A stretch of 27,315 nucleotides of DNA, taken from positions 1 to 27,315 of the IMG/VR virus record IMGVR_UViG_3300032298_000906. One strand, written 5' to 3'. Made by a program: the position numbers and the translations under genes. Below the pieces are notes generated by a model that saw only the letters and a program-made list of their open reading frames with translations, was not told where the DNA came from and ran no database searches. Positions 16,801-23,670 of this stretch are shown one piece after another. This stretch comes from a virus. The first letter of the stretch is position 1. The number at the start of each line of letters is the position of its first letter.

Positions 16801-18228
16801 CATGAGAGTATCTGCACCATCTGCTACAGCACCATAATTACCATAAATGTCTGCTGAGTTGATACTTCTAACTTCTGCTCCGTAACGGATAGTACTACCA
16901 TCTTGAGTTGTTCTACCTGTTCCTTGTAGTGCATAAAGCCCGCGATTTGCAAAGTAAGTAAATGAATCTAACCATTCAACTCTTACACCATTTATCATTG
17001 TGATAGTATCTACACCTGGAGTAATAAATGTTGCAGAATGAAAAAGCATTGCTGCTTCATTAGTCTGTGTATCTGCTACACTACCATCAATATAAGCACC
17101 TTTACCTGCATCACCTGTTAAGAATCCCCTTGGATCTGAAGGACTTGTTACCGAACCTTGTGTAATAATACTGACATTTTGAATGTACGGTGATCTAATA
17201 CTAACCTTAATACCTGGAGCAAATCTAAAAGCATAACCTTTATTATTGATACTATCAAAATTAAAGTTTTTAATTGTTAAGTCTTGTATCGTAGTTGCAT
17301 CGTTTAATAAGAAAACATCTTCACCACCTGACGCTGTGTCTGGTTGAATTATTGTATTTCTTATGTCAGCACCTTGGATTGTAACACCTGCAGGAACAAT
17401 CAAAGGCAGTAATTCATAATAAGTTCCTGGATATACAAAAATTGTATCTCCATATTGAGCATTAGCTATTGCTCTTTCAATACTTTCAAAAGGACCGTTT
17501 TGATGATCACCTACATTTCCGCTACTACCATAAACAGCAACATACCATGTCTTTCCCTGGCGTTGAGCAACATCAACTCCTGATCCTATAACTAATGCTT
17601 CGTCAATTGTAAGTATTGCACCATTTAATAATCCAGCATATGTATTATTCCAACGAAGTGTTCTAGAAAAATTTCCTAATACATAGATATTATCTAATGC
17701 AGGTATAATATCACTATTAACATCCGCTAATAGTGAAACATCGTCATTATAGTCTGTACCAAATATAATACTTCCATCTGCTGTAATATTACCTGTAGAA
17801 TGTAAATTACCGTCAATCCATACATTATTATCAACTTTAAGTTTTCCTAGTCCGTCTGGTCTTAATTCTAAATCTGCATTAGAATCCATTGTATAGATAA
17901 TATTATCGTCTATTTGAATTGTTCCAACACCTAATCGAGTAACATTAACATTATCTGCATTAAAATGAAGTGGTCCTATTAAAGAAGTTATAGTATTATT
18001 TTGAATCTCTACATCATATGCATTTACTCGATTGTCTACAATTATATCAGTTGTTCTTCCAAAATTATCTATGAATAAGTCTGTAAGAGGAGCACTAGAC
18101 TTAATACCTATTTTGTTATTATTAACATCGAGATATATAAGATCTGTTTCAAAAGCTAAATCTACTCCATCTCGCAAGAGATTATCTTTTAATAAGGCAC
18201 CAGAAATACGACCAATTTGTGTGGACAT
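13852..18228 (-). CDS. Giant tail-fibre-like protein with beta-helix and tandem repeats (1458 aa)
   Basis: The N-terminus reads GRISGALLKDNLLRDG and then DLIYLDVNN, a module shared with the 1922-residue paralogue. It continues with an N-terminal repeat-type module, a pectin-lyase-like beta-helix (WYVAVYGSSGNVGDHQNG, FVYPGTYYELLPLIVPAG, DVFLLNDATTIQDLTIKN), a FRVGDTF module at about residues 510 to 540, modules of about 127 residues with PATTLDIT cores, and two C-terminal tip modules (ARGTTSDR..., PVGTDAERPGTPEEG). It lacks the LamG-like and helical insertions of its paralogue and may represent the simpler architecture. The ATG has a CGGAGAAG ribosome site, which lies in the 3' arm of a hairpin containing the late promoter. 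The likely role is a structural fibre or adhesin; the receptor is unknown. Confidence 0.88.
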   Translation of the reverse strand: MSTQIGRISGALLKDNLLRDGVDLAFETDLIYLDVNNNKIGIKSSAPLTDLFIDNFGRTTDIIVDNRVNAYDVEIQNNTITSLIGPLHFNADNVNVTRLGVGTIQIDDNIIYTMDSNADLELRPDGLGKLKVDNNVWIDGNLHSTGNITADGSIIFGTDYNDDVSLLADVNSDIIPALDNIYVLGNFSRTLRWNNTYAGLLNGAILTIDEALVIGSGVDVAQRQGKTWYVAVYGSSGNVGDHQNGPFESIERAIANAQYGDTIFVYPGTYYELLPLIVPAGVTIQGADIRNTIIQPDTASGGEDVFLLNDATTIQDLTIKNFNFDSINNKGYAFRFAPGIKVSIRSPYIQNVSIITQGSVTSPSDPRGFLTGDAGKGAYIDGSVADTQTNEAAMLFHSATFITPGVDTITMINGVRVEWLDSFTYFANRGLYALQGTGRTTQDGSTIRYGAEVRSINSADIYGNYGAVADGADTLMYLINHNFAYIGTGKDQENDVTQVIQANETVELNSGKIYYTSFDQRGTFRVGDTFFVDLENGTTSLDITSLSSTSIVGFTFTDGDDVTYIEPTRVETGNIRISGDIIQSLSGEINFSAANNIINLNTNLSLQQDLFIDNNLTINGTLTLGNQIADTVSFNADVDDNLDPKVNVTYNIGSPTRNWKDLYTRRAELSDIEIFTNYIKTTISNADLELRTNGNGTVLVEDIRIQQRTITVDNGNIRIEPATTLDITGNTTFNGDLHVTQNFVLDSDTTIGDSVLDTVSFVASVNSDIIPQYNETYSLGDNVRSYNLHTGNILLDDIEINDNYIKTITTNLNLELRASGVGSIKTERTYFNENLIYTVGENLKIEPATTLDITASTTNVNGMLHVTNNVTLDSDTTFGNAFTDNIVIWTTVNSNIEPQLSSVYDLGDSVRSWNLYTGKILLDEIEINDNYIQTTTSNLNLELKASGTGSVQFEKTYFNENLIYTVGTNLKIEPATTLDITGNTTLNGNLRITQNLYLDSDITIGASSSSTVRFFADTNTDIIPQYNDTYALGSSQQGWNLYVGNILLDDIEINDNYIRTTVSNLNLELKANGTGAVRLERVDINENTILTNGTTNLILDPATTLDILGTTNVTGSVAISGDFDWQGTITFGNATTDDVVFLADINSDLIPDADITYNIGSAAKRWKTIWLENEFVSNIEINTNYIRTTSGNLDLILQGNSGGGVRTEDLRFRNNTIEGAINNQNIQVDLTGTSILDINTNTSLRLARGTTSDRLIANMTFGDMRFNTSDSLFGGFTTARVTFGGVYSSDRLTYARVEPTSNIITFSSQGTTSAYVDTSKLWLNGLQLDSFNIQNNIWSTNNINFVFDPDANNVMNIEGFEIDDNVITNNVVNQSLTIAHTSKGYLEIKGSLGFIMPVGTDAERPGTPEEGTTRWSTDQDYLEMYINGAWGLATASAGGFASLSQIDEINTIYTLILG
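14500..16520 (-). repeat. Tandem fibre repeats of about 378 to 381 bp
   Basis: PATTLDI cores recur near 14918, 15299, 15680 and 16058, giving spacings of 381, 381 and 378 bases. Units match those of the 1922-codon gene in order. Part of one unit (14924 to 14959) is identical at DNA level over 36 bases to 9064 to 9099 of the paralogue, followed by further close similarity. Confidence 0.87.
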
Positions 18229-18233
18229 TTACT

Positions 18234-18256
18234 TCTCCGTTAATATTTATCGGAGA
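18234..18256 (-). promoter_or_regulatory. Hairpin that would hide the ribosome binding site of the 1458-codon gene
   Basis: In minus-strand RNA a perfect 6-bp stem forms between UCUCCG (18256 to 18251) and CGGAGA (18239 to 18234) with an 11-base loop. The 3' arm contains the GGAG ribosome site. The late promoter occupies the 5' arm edge and the loop, so RNA starting at about 18238 would lack the 5' arm and leave the site free. T4 genes such as e and soc use this arrangement. Confidence 0.6.
18244..18251 (-). promoter_or_regulatory. T4-type late promoter candidate (GATAAATA)
   Basis: The minus strand reads GATAAATATTAACGGAG. It matches seven of eight bases of the T4 octamer, sits immediately after the stop of the 155-residue gene, and would yield a leader of about ten bases before the ATG at 18228. 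Confidence 0.7.
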
Positions 18257-18724
18257 TTATCTATCAAAATTGTGGAGTACAGTAATAGGTTTTGTAGGCG
18301 GCGGTTGATCAAAATATATATACCATTCGCCGGCTACTTGCTGTATTGTATAATTCATATTATGAATTTGAACAACATTTTCAATTAGTACTAGAATGTT
18401 TTGACCCGCAGCTGGAACAGGATTAAGTGGTCCAAATTCTTGTCTTACATAATCGCCATAACCTAAATTTTGTTGAATAATTTCAACTGGCTCTTTATAT
18501 CTAATACGACGCCATTCACTATTAACATAAACTTCAATATCATTTATATCAGTATTATATCTTATCTGACCATTTTCGGGAGTACTATCTCGATTAAAAC
18601 TATCACCTTTTGGCAGACGTAAGTTTTTAGGAGTGTTCATAACAACATTTCCAAACTGATCATAAAAGATAGTTTTATCTGTTCTACGAAATTTACTTAA
18701 ATTTTGTCTTTTAAGATATCTCAT
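18257..18724 (-). CDS. Virion protein with fibre-tip-like module (155 aa)
   Basis: I place the start at the ATG at 18724, where it overlaps the stop of the upstream gene as TAATG, indicating translational coupling. A longer frame reaches 18751 only through a TTG codon with no good ribosome site. The protein begins MRYLKRQNLSKFRRTD and carries, at about residues 36 to 74, the pattern RLPKG...ENGQIRYNT...VYVNSEWRRI, the same tip-type module found near the C-termini of both large paralogues. The remainder (GPLNPVPAAGQNILVLIENV, WYIYFDQPP) resembles a small beta-rich structural domain. It is probably a virion protein linked to the fibres. Its own function is unknown. Confidence 0.78.
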   Translation of the reverse strand: MRYLKRQNLSKFRRTDKTIFYDQFGNVVMNTPKNLRLPKGDSFNRDSTPENGQIRYNTDINDIEVYVNSEWRRIRYKEPVEIIQQNLGYGDYVRQEFGPLNPVPAAGQNILVLIENVVQIHNMNYTIQQVAGEWYIYFDQPPPTKPITVLHNFDR

Positions 18725-19071
18725 TAAATGTCTACCGTGCTTATTGTACAAGTTACAAATTCAGCTGAACCGCTTTGAACAAAAGCAATAACTTCGTCAG
18801 TATCTTGTAATACAATTCTTTCAGTATCAAAGAATACAGTTTCTCCTGCTGGAACTGCTAATGCTTTTATAATCTGATTTGATTTTGAAGCACTCATAAC
18901 ACCACCGCCGCCTTTGACTAGGTGTAAATCTAGATATACCATATTATTATCTTCGTTGAATGGGTCTGGATTTTCTGTGTTACAAAAAATCATAGTAGCA
19001 ATCATCTTGTCTCCGACGGCTGTAAATACTACGGTTCCTGCACTATCAACTACTGCGCTATCTATTGCCAT
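18724..19071 (-). CDS. Small beta-rich virion protein (115 aa)
   Basis: Complete ORF with AGGTAAG upstream of the ATG, ten bases after the stop of the 496-residue gene. It reads as alternating beta strands (GTVVFTAVGDKMIATMIFC, LDLHLVKGG) and ends with AVPAGETVFFDTERIVLQ, DEVIAFVQSGSAEF and a short TVDI tail. The ending resembles that of the 109-residue protein at 7634 to 7963, suggesting a shared fold. Its stop codon overlaps the next ATG by one base. Position in the late structural cluster supports a virion role; no enzymatic motif is seen. Confidence 0.8.
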   Translation of the reverse strand: MAIDSAVVDSAGTVVFTAVGDKMIATMIFCNTENPDPFNEDNNMVYLDLHLVKGGGGVMSASKSNQIIKALAVPAGETVFFDTERIVLQDTDEVIAFVQSGSAEFVTCTISTVDI

Positions 19072-19081
19072 TTTTCTTACC

Positions 19082-20572
19082 TTACATTAAAATGCTGAAA
19101 GCTATTGCTTTCTTTTTACTTATTAATTCGTCTCTTCTATAATCGCCAGTATTTACAGCAAGAGTTGGATTCACAAAATAAATTCCAGTATTTCCTGGCC
19201 CCTCTGGATCAGTATAAATTTTAACACAATCTGACTCCATTGCAGGGGTTGCAGATGATGCATATCCTGTATACATAATCTTCATACTATCTTGTATTCT
19301 AACACTACCAGTTCCTGCTGATGCAAGTATTAAATCAGTATTAGATAATGTAGTATGAATTGTTGTATCTTGAATTCTTACATTAAAAATATCTGCATGA
19401 GATGTAAAAAATTCACTAACTGTAATATTATCAATAGTAATTTTTGCATTACTTTTTACATTATTAATGTAAACTCCTGTAGCAACATTAGGTTGTTCAC
19501 TTAAAGATACATTTGTTGATAATAATATAGTAAATGTATAAGATGAAGGATCAGCAGTTTGTACTTGCCATATTCCGTCTAAATTAGAGATTCCAGAATT
19601 TACAATAGTAATGTAAGCTCCAACTGTTACATTTAATTCTCTATTTGTTACTAAAAAGTGAAAAACTGATACAGTAGTGGTAAGAATTCCACTAGTATTA
19701 TAATAAGTAATTTTGCCGGTGATATTGTTATCATAAACAATTACTTGTGTATCATCTCTTCTAATTTTGTCGCTCGGATCATTTAATATACTCCAAGAAA
19801 TTTTATCATTAACTGCTTTAATATTTGGAATCAAATCGTCATCTATTGCTTCAAATAATCCACTATAATTTATTATTTGTTCTTCATAATCAACAGTTCC
19901 ACTAACTGTTAGTGTTCCTGTACCTTTACTAATTAAAGCAAGATCATTACCATCGGTGTCAATTGAATTTGTTCTTATTCCATTAACTTGTCCGGTTGAC
20001 TTTGTTTGAAAAACCCATAATCCGTATCTAGATGTTTGAGTCCAAGGATCACTCCATAAAATAGATTCATTCCAAAGTAACTGTGCATTTCCTGTAGAAG
20101 CTGTACCCCTATCGATTTCAATTCCGGAAGTAACTTCTGTTACACTACTTCCTAGTTCGCCTTTGTTTAAGAGGATAATATTATCCTCTATTTCCATATT
20201 TGTAGTATTAACTGTTGTAGTATTACCTTGAACATTTAAGTCACCAGTAATAAAAACTAATCCTGTATTAGTTCCTGTATCTAAAGTTATTATTCCTCCA
20301 GAAGGAACTTTTACTTTATAATCGCTACTGTATTTAGAAACTGCACCTGAACTAATTGTTATAGTTATTAGTTCCCCAGTGTACATTGCAGAAATAATAG
20401 AACTAATAGTGACAGATGTTTCAGTAAATGCCGTAACATATGACCCTGATGGAATGTTTCTTCCCGAAATACTAGCACCTGTTTGTATTTCAAGGACAGG
20501 AACGCTATCAAAATATATTATATTACTATTTGTAGCGAATGTTGATGCTGTCAGAATAATTGTTTGCGGCAT
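19082..20572 (-). CDS. Fibre-like virion structural protein (496 aa)
   Basis: The ATG follows AGAGAAAAG, a weak ribosome site, 14 bases after the preceding stop. The N-terminal 90 residues are Ser/Thr/Ile-rich beta strands. At about 105 to 140 there is a module with LNVQGNTTTVNTTNMEIED and IILLNKGE, which I know from many phage tail-fibre-type proteins. Residues about 390 to 430 have the NTDLILASAGTGSVRIQDS pattern, echoing the LELRANGTGSI units of the giant fibres. The C-terminus (TGIYFVN, then DELISKKKAIAFSILM) resembles endings I recall from marine T4-like structural proteins. The likely role is a virion surface or tail structural protein related to the giant fibre family. The precise location is unknown. 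Confidence 0.82.
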   Translation of the reverse strand: MPQTIILTASTFATNSNIIYFDSVPVLEIQTGASISGRNIPSGSYVTAFTETSVTISSIISAMYTGELITITISSGAVSKYSSDYKVKVPSGGIITLDTGTNTGLVFITGDLNVQGNTTTVNTTNMEIEDNIILLNKGELGSSVTEVTSGIEIDRGTASTGNAQLLWNESILWSDPWTQTSRYGLWVFQTKSTGQVNGIRTNSIDTDGNDLALISKGTGTLTVSGTVDYEEQIINYSGLFEAIDDDLIPNIKAVNDKISWSILNDPSDKIRRDDTQVIVYDNNITGKITYYNTSGILTTTVSVFHFLVTNRELNVTVGAYITIVNSGISNLDGIWQVQTADPSSYTFTILLSTNVSLSEQPNVATGVYINNVKSNAKITIDNITVSEFFTSHADIFNVRIQDTTIHTTLSNTDLILASAGTGSVRIQDSMKIMYTGYASSATPAMESDCVKIYTDPEGPGNTGIYFVNPTLAVNTGDYRRDELISKKKAIAFSILM

Positions 20573-20585
20573 TTACTTTTCTCTA

Positions 20586-20963
20586 TTAGATAGCTGTTAG
20601 AACAATATAATCGTTTGTAGAATCGTTCTCAATACGCCATTTATAACGATTGCCACTCCAGTCAATTGCAGTTCTTTTCTGCAATTTATTAAGTGTTATA
20701 GCTGTTCCTGAATTGCTGTTTAAGCGACCAACAAGTTTCATTTCACCGTTAGCTGCTGGTGTAGCATTTACTAACTTGCAGAATCCTGTAGCTCCATCAG
20801 ATTGATCCTGAACTTTATACTTACGAGCACCTTTTTGATTTATAATCCATACATCTGTACGAAGTGAACCACTAAAATATGCATCTACTCTAATACCAAC
20901 TGCACTTGCAAAAGTACCTCTAACATCATTACCTAATACATCTTTATATAACGGGCGTCCCAT
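20586..20963 (-). CDS. Small virion-type protein, marine T4-like conserved (125 aa)
   Basis: A strong AAGGAG ribosome site precedes the ATG, and a late promoter lies about 67 bases upstream. The protein starts MGRPLYKDVLGNDVRG and has IINQKGARKYKVQDQSDG followed by CKLV, then WSGNRYKWRI. Small proteins starting MGRPL with a QKG-x-x-KYKV strand are familiar from marine T4-like phages, where they are usually annotated as virion or hypothetical proteins. It heads the transcription unit with the 496-, 115- and 155-residue genes. No enzymatic or membrane signature is present. Confidence 0.8.
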   Translation of the reverse strand: MGRPLYKDVLGNDVRGTFASAVGIRVDAYFSGSLRTDVWIINQKGARKYKVQDQSDGATGFCKLVNATPAANGEMKLVGRLNSNSGTAITLNKLQKRTAIDWSGNRYKWRIENDSTNDYIVLTAI

Positions 20964-21024
20964 TTTTTTCTCCTTAAAGGCCGTTCTAGGGCTACGGGGT
21001 GGGTTTCCCCATAAACCATTCGGT
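20964..21024 (-). promoter_or_regulatory. Long leader of the 125-residue gene
   Basis: The expected late transcript has a leader of about 61 bases that is clearly richer in G and C than its surroundings. It contains short self-complementary tracts (GGTTT with AAACC; GGGG with CCCC) that compete with each other, and ends in AAGGAG before the ATG. A role in translation or RNA stability is possible but not shown. Confidence 0.3.
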
Positions 21025-21029
21025 AATAA

Positions 21030-21037
21030 TATTTATC
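21030..21037 (-). promoter_or_regulatory. T4-type late promoter candidate (GATAAATA)
   Basis: The minus strand reads GATAAATATTATTA, one mismatch to the T4 late octamer, and it overlaps the stop codon of the 93-residue ORF. The first eleven bases are identical to the candidates at 13833 and 18244. It would drive the small structural genes from 20963 downwards. Confidence 0.65.
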
Positions 21038-21314
21038 TTTTAGATAAAGATGCAATTAACAGTATTTTTGAAAAGGTTTTTAATGTTTCATTTATTTCTT
21101 GCACTTTGTTTTTCCTTAATTGTTGATAGTATATTGAATCATTATGACGTTTAATATCAATATCTATTAAACAAAGATTTTTTATTTTAAGTTCAATACT
21201 CATACACATCCTATCATAATCTTTAAGAAACATAGGAAATTGAAAGCATCTTAATCTTAATAGGGATTTAACTCTATGCCAATCTTCTGGATCTTGTATT
21301 TTTAATTCATCCAT
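21033..21314 (-). CDS. Small hypothetical protein after the major capsid gene (93 aa)
   Basis: The ORF begins only 14 bases after the stem of the gp23 terminator and has no clear ribosome site, so the start is uncertain. The predicted protein is mostly helical, with WHRVKSLLRLRCFQFPMF near the N-terminus, EIxRR-like DIDIKRH in the middle and a hydrophobic end (ILLIASLSKR). The overall layout resembles small uncharacterised proteins I recall next to structural genes in marine T4-like phages. It does not look like a shadow of another frame, since no other gene occupies this stretch. Function unknown. Expression would depend on terminator read-through or an unseen promoter. Confidence 0.55.
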   Translation of the reverse strand: MDELKIQDPEDWHRVKSLLRLRCFQFPMFLKDYDRMCMSIELKIKNLCLIDIDIKRHNDSIYYQQLRKNKVQEINETLKTFSKILLIASLSKR

Positions 21315-21328
21315 CTGGTATTTAAGTC

Positions 21329-21355
21329 AAAAGAAAAGCGGGCTTTGTGCCCGCT
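21329..21355 (-). terminator. Intrinsic terminator after gp23
   Basis: In minus-strand RNA the stem AGCGGGC/GCCCGCT (7 bp, 5-base loop) is followed at once by a U-rich run (UUUUCUUUU, one interruption). It lies 25 bases after the gp23 stop codon. It is the clearest terminator in the window and closes the head operon. Confidence 0.9.
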
Positions 21356-21379
21356 AGTCTAATATTATATCTTAAAGGA

Positions 21380-22555
21380 TTAAGAGAACTTGACGTTACC
21401 GTTTGTGATACCAACAAGTCCAAGGTAGTCAGCAGCGTTACCGAGTGAAGAAGCTGCATTGCTGAGCTCTACATATCCGTAACGTGTCATGAAGCTAACA
21501 ACTGGCTCGAAAGTAGTTGGATCAAGAACAACACCTGAACTCATTAGTGGGATATATGGGCAGTAGAACGCAGCAGCGTCTGACTCACTTGAACCCTTAT
21601 AACCAATAAGAACAGATGTACTGTCTGATGCGTAAGCATTAACATATACTCTCATTGCACTATTAAGTGTACCAACGAACTTAGTGTTTGTTGGAGCCTC
21701 AAAAGTTCCTTCAGTTGTACGAGCAAATGCTGATGTAGTTGCTGACTGAAGGATTGTTAGTGCGAATGGTGATACAACTGCCCAGTTACCTGCACCACGA
21801 CGTGTACGCTGTGCAATTAGGTTTGAAACGCGGTTGATCTGTACTGCAAGAGCAGCATGTTCGTCACCAACGAAAGTTGCAACACCACTTACAGTTGACT
21901 GGTCATATGTTTCAACAGCTGAACCAGCAAGTGTAGTTAGTGATGTTAGGATTTCCTGATCAATTTCAGCAGTAATTTCTTGAGCAAGTGCTGCCATGAT
22001 TTCTGCTTCGATATCGATACCTTGCTGAGCCTGTGCATCCTGTGCAGCCTCAAAAGTCCAACGAGCTGATAGCTTGCGTGACTTAGCTTCTACAACCTGC
22101 TTGAGGATCTGAATGCTCATTCTCTTACCAGCAGCACCTTCTAGTGATGCAGTTGAGTTAGCACGTGGTGTAGCAGCAACTTCATTACCAGAATAAGCAG
22201 CAGCAATCTTGAATGGGCTTAGTGCCTCTTCGCCTGCAACTGTTCCAGCACCACTTGATGTGTCAGCATAGCGAACACGAAGTGTGTGGATTTGTCCTAC
22301 TGGACCAGTCATTGGCTGAACGCCAACTAGTTCGTTAGCAATAACTGTCGGCATAACACGACGAATTACTGGAAGAATTACTCTGTTAAGAGTAGCAACA
22401 TTGCCGGCAGATGTAGCACCAGCAGTAGCTGATTCTGCGAGATACTTACGAGTATTCTCGAGTGTAACTGCCATTACTGACTTACGATTCCCTTGAAGGC
22501 CTTCAAGAAGTGCCTCTTTAGTGTCGTGCCAGCGGCTTTCTAATAGTTCTGACAT
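21380..22555 (-). CDS. gp23: Major capsid protein, T4 gp23 family (391 aa)
   Basis: Forms the hexamers of the phage head. The family signature is visible at residues 61 to 97: PVIRRVMPTVIANELVGVQP, MTGPVGQIHTLRVRYA. T4 gp23 has the equivalent VGVQPM-x-x-P-x-GQ-x-x-x-LR run. The protein is shorter than the 521-residue T4 protein, consistent with a reduced or missing insertion domain, as seen in many marine relatives. Candidate gp21 cleavage sites of the form L-x-E before a small residue occur at E6-S7, E18-G19 and L39-A40-E41/S42; the last would remove a 41-residue propeptide. The ATG has an AAGGAG site 9 to 14 bases upstream, within the gp22 stop region. The gene follows gp22 and ends just before a strong terminator, as expected for the most highly expressed head gene. 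Confidence 0.96.
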   Translation of the reverse strand: MSELLESRWHDTKEALLEGLQGNRKSVMAVTLENTRKYLAESATAGATSAGNVATLNRVILPVIRRVMPTVIANELVGVQPMTGPVGQIHTLRVRYADTSSGAGTVAGEEALSPFKIAAAYSGNEVAATPRANSTASLEGAAGKRMSIQILKQVVEAKSRKLSARWTFEAAQDAQAQQGIDIEAEIMAALAQEITAEIDQEILTSLTTLAGSAVETYDQSTVSGVATFVGDEHAALAVQINRVSNLIAQRTRRGAGNWAVVSPFALTILQSATTSAFARTTEGTFEAPTNTKFVGTLNSAMRVYVNAYASDSTSVLIGYKGSSESDAAAFYCPYIPLMSSGVVLDPTTFEPVVSFMTRYGYVELSNAASSLGNAADYLGLVGITNGNVKFS

Positions 22556-22568
22556 AGCTTAAAACTCC

Positions 22569-23654
22569 TTATTTTAATCCCGCTAGTCTACGGATATCAA
22601 CAATATTGCTTTCTGAAGCAACATTACTTGATGTATTTGGTTTATTACCTGTTATTTCTTTTGCCTCTACTAATGCCTTCTTGGTTGCCGAACTGTCCGA
22701 CATAACTGCCGGTAAGTATTTGTCAAATGCAGTATGAAGCTTTGATGTCTGTACACTCTCTAGGAGGTTTGACATTACTTCACGCTTATCTTTGTTAAGT
22801 GGTGAAAGAAGTTCACTTATAACTTCCTTACGAGCAGTTAAATCACGCATACGTGCAATTTCCTGTTCTTTACTCTCAACTAATTTTGACTTTTTAACAG
22901 CGATAGTCTTTGCTTCAACTAATTCTTGATCTTTCTTTTTTAGATCATTCATTAATTTTGCAACTTCGGTTTTTTCGCTGAGATAACTGTGGGTATATTC
23001 CGAAGCAAAGGCTTCGAAGATTCTACGACCAAAGTCATTTGATCTAGCTGAAGAAATATCTTCTTTAAGCTGATGAATTTCTGACTTTAATGTCTTTGCA
23101 ACTGTAGCTTCAACAACGGTTGCTGCTTTCTTAATGAAGTTATCTTTAACTGCGTCAAGTTGGCTTTTTGCTTCTTTAACTAGTTTAACTTTTGTTTCGA
23201 TAACTTCTTTACGATCAGTTGCAAATTCTGCAATTTCTTTAGCAAGTTGTTTTACAACGAACTCTTCTAACTTTGCAAAATTCTTTGACATAATTTTTTG
23301 GTCTTCGTGAAGTTCTGAAAGTTCAGACTTTAACTGACGGAGAACAAATTCTTCCATCTTGTTGCAATCTTTTTTCATCTTCTTTGCGTACTTTGCTTTT
23401 GCTTCAACAAGTTGCTTCTTGTCCTCAACGAACTCAGCAATCTCTGCTGAAAGACGATCTTCCATCATCTTCTCTACGGACTCAACAAGTTGTGCCTTGT
23501 CGTGCTCGTACTTTGCAGCAAATTCTTCACGCAATTCAGTTGCTACTGATTCACGATTCTCTTGGATCTTATTGTTCCAAGCATCTTCAATACTTGCCTT
23601 GATCTCCTCGGAAACCACATTGCTCTCAAATAACTGTTTTAGTACATCCAACAT
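22569..23654 (-). CDS. gp22: Prohead core scaffolding protein, T4 gp22 family (361 aa)
   Basis: Forms the internal core on which the prohead assembles and is later digested by gp21. The sequence is almost entirely Lys/Glu-rich with long predicted coiled-coil helices, including repeated FVxKQL/FVLRQL-x-x-E-x-x-E units around residues 100 to 145. It ends with NIVDIRRLAGLK, an ending typical of marine gp22 homologues as I recall them. It is longer than T4 gp22 (269 residues). Start: ATG with AGGAG upstream. The gene sits between gp21 and gp23, the invariant T4 order. The predicted coiled coil would mediate core assembly. Confidence 0.92.
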   Translation of the reverse strand: MLDVLKQLFESNVVSEEIKASIEDAWNNKIQENRESVATELREEFAAKYEHDKAQLVESVEKMMEDRLSAEIAEFVEDKKQLVEAKAKYAKKMKKDCNKMEEFVLRQLKSELSELHEDQKIMSKNFAKLEEFVVKQLAKEIAEFATDRKEVIETKVKLVKEAKSQLDAVKDNFIKKAATVVEATVAKTLKSEIHQLKEDISSARSNDFGRRIFEAFASEYTHSYLSEKTEVAKLMNDLKKKDQELVEAKTIAVKKSKLVESKEQEIARMRDLTARKEVISELLSPLNKDKREVMSNLLESVQTSKLHTAFDKYLPAVMSDSSATKKALVEAKEITGNKPNTSSNVASESNIVDIRRLAGLK

Positions 23655-23670
23655 ATGTGTATCTCCTAAC

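Noticed and set aside
18725-18751. N-terminal extension of the 155-residue protein
   Set aside because: It depends on a TTG codon without a good ribosome site, while an ATG overlapping the upstream stop at 18724 gives the usual coupled start.
21319-21326. CTTAAATA as a late promoter for the 93-residue ORF
   Set aside because: Two mismatches to the octamer, and the implied RNA start falls within the start codon.
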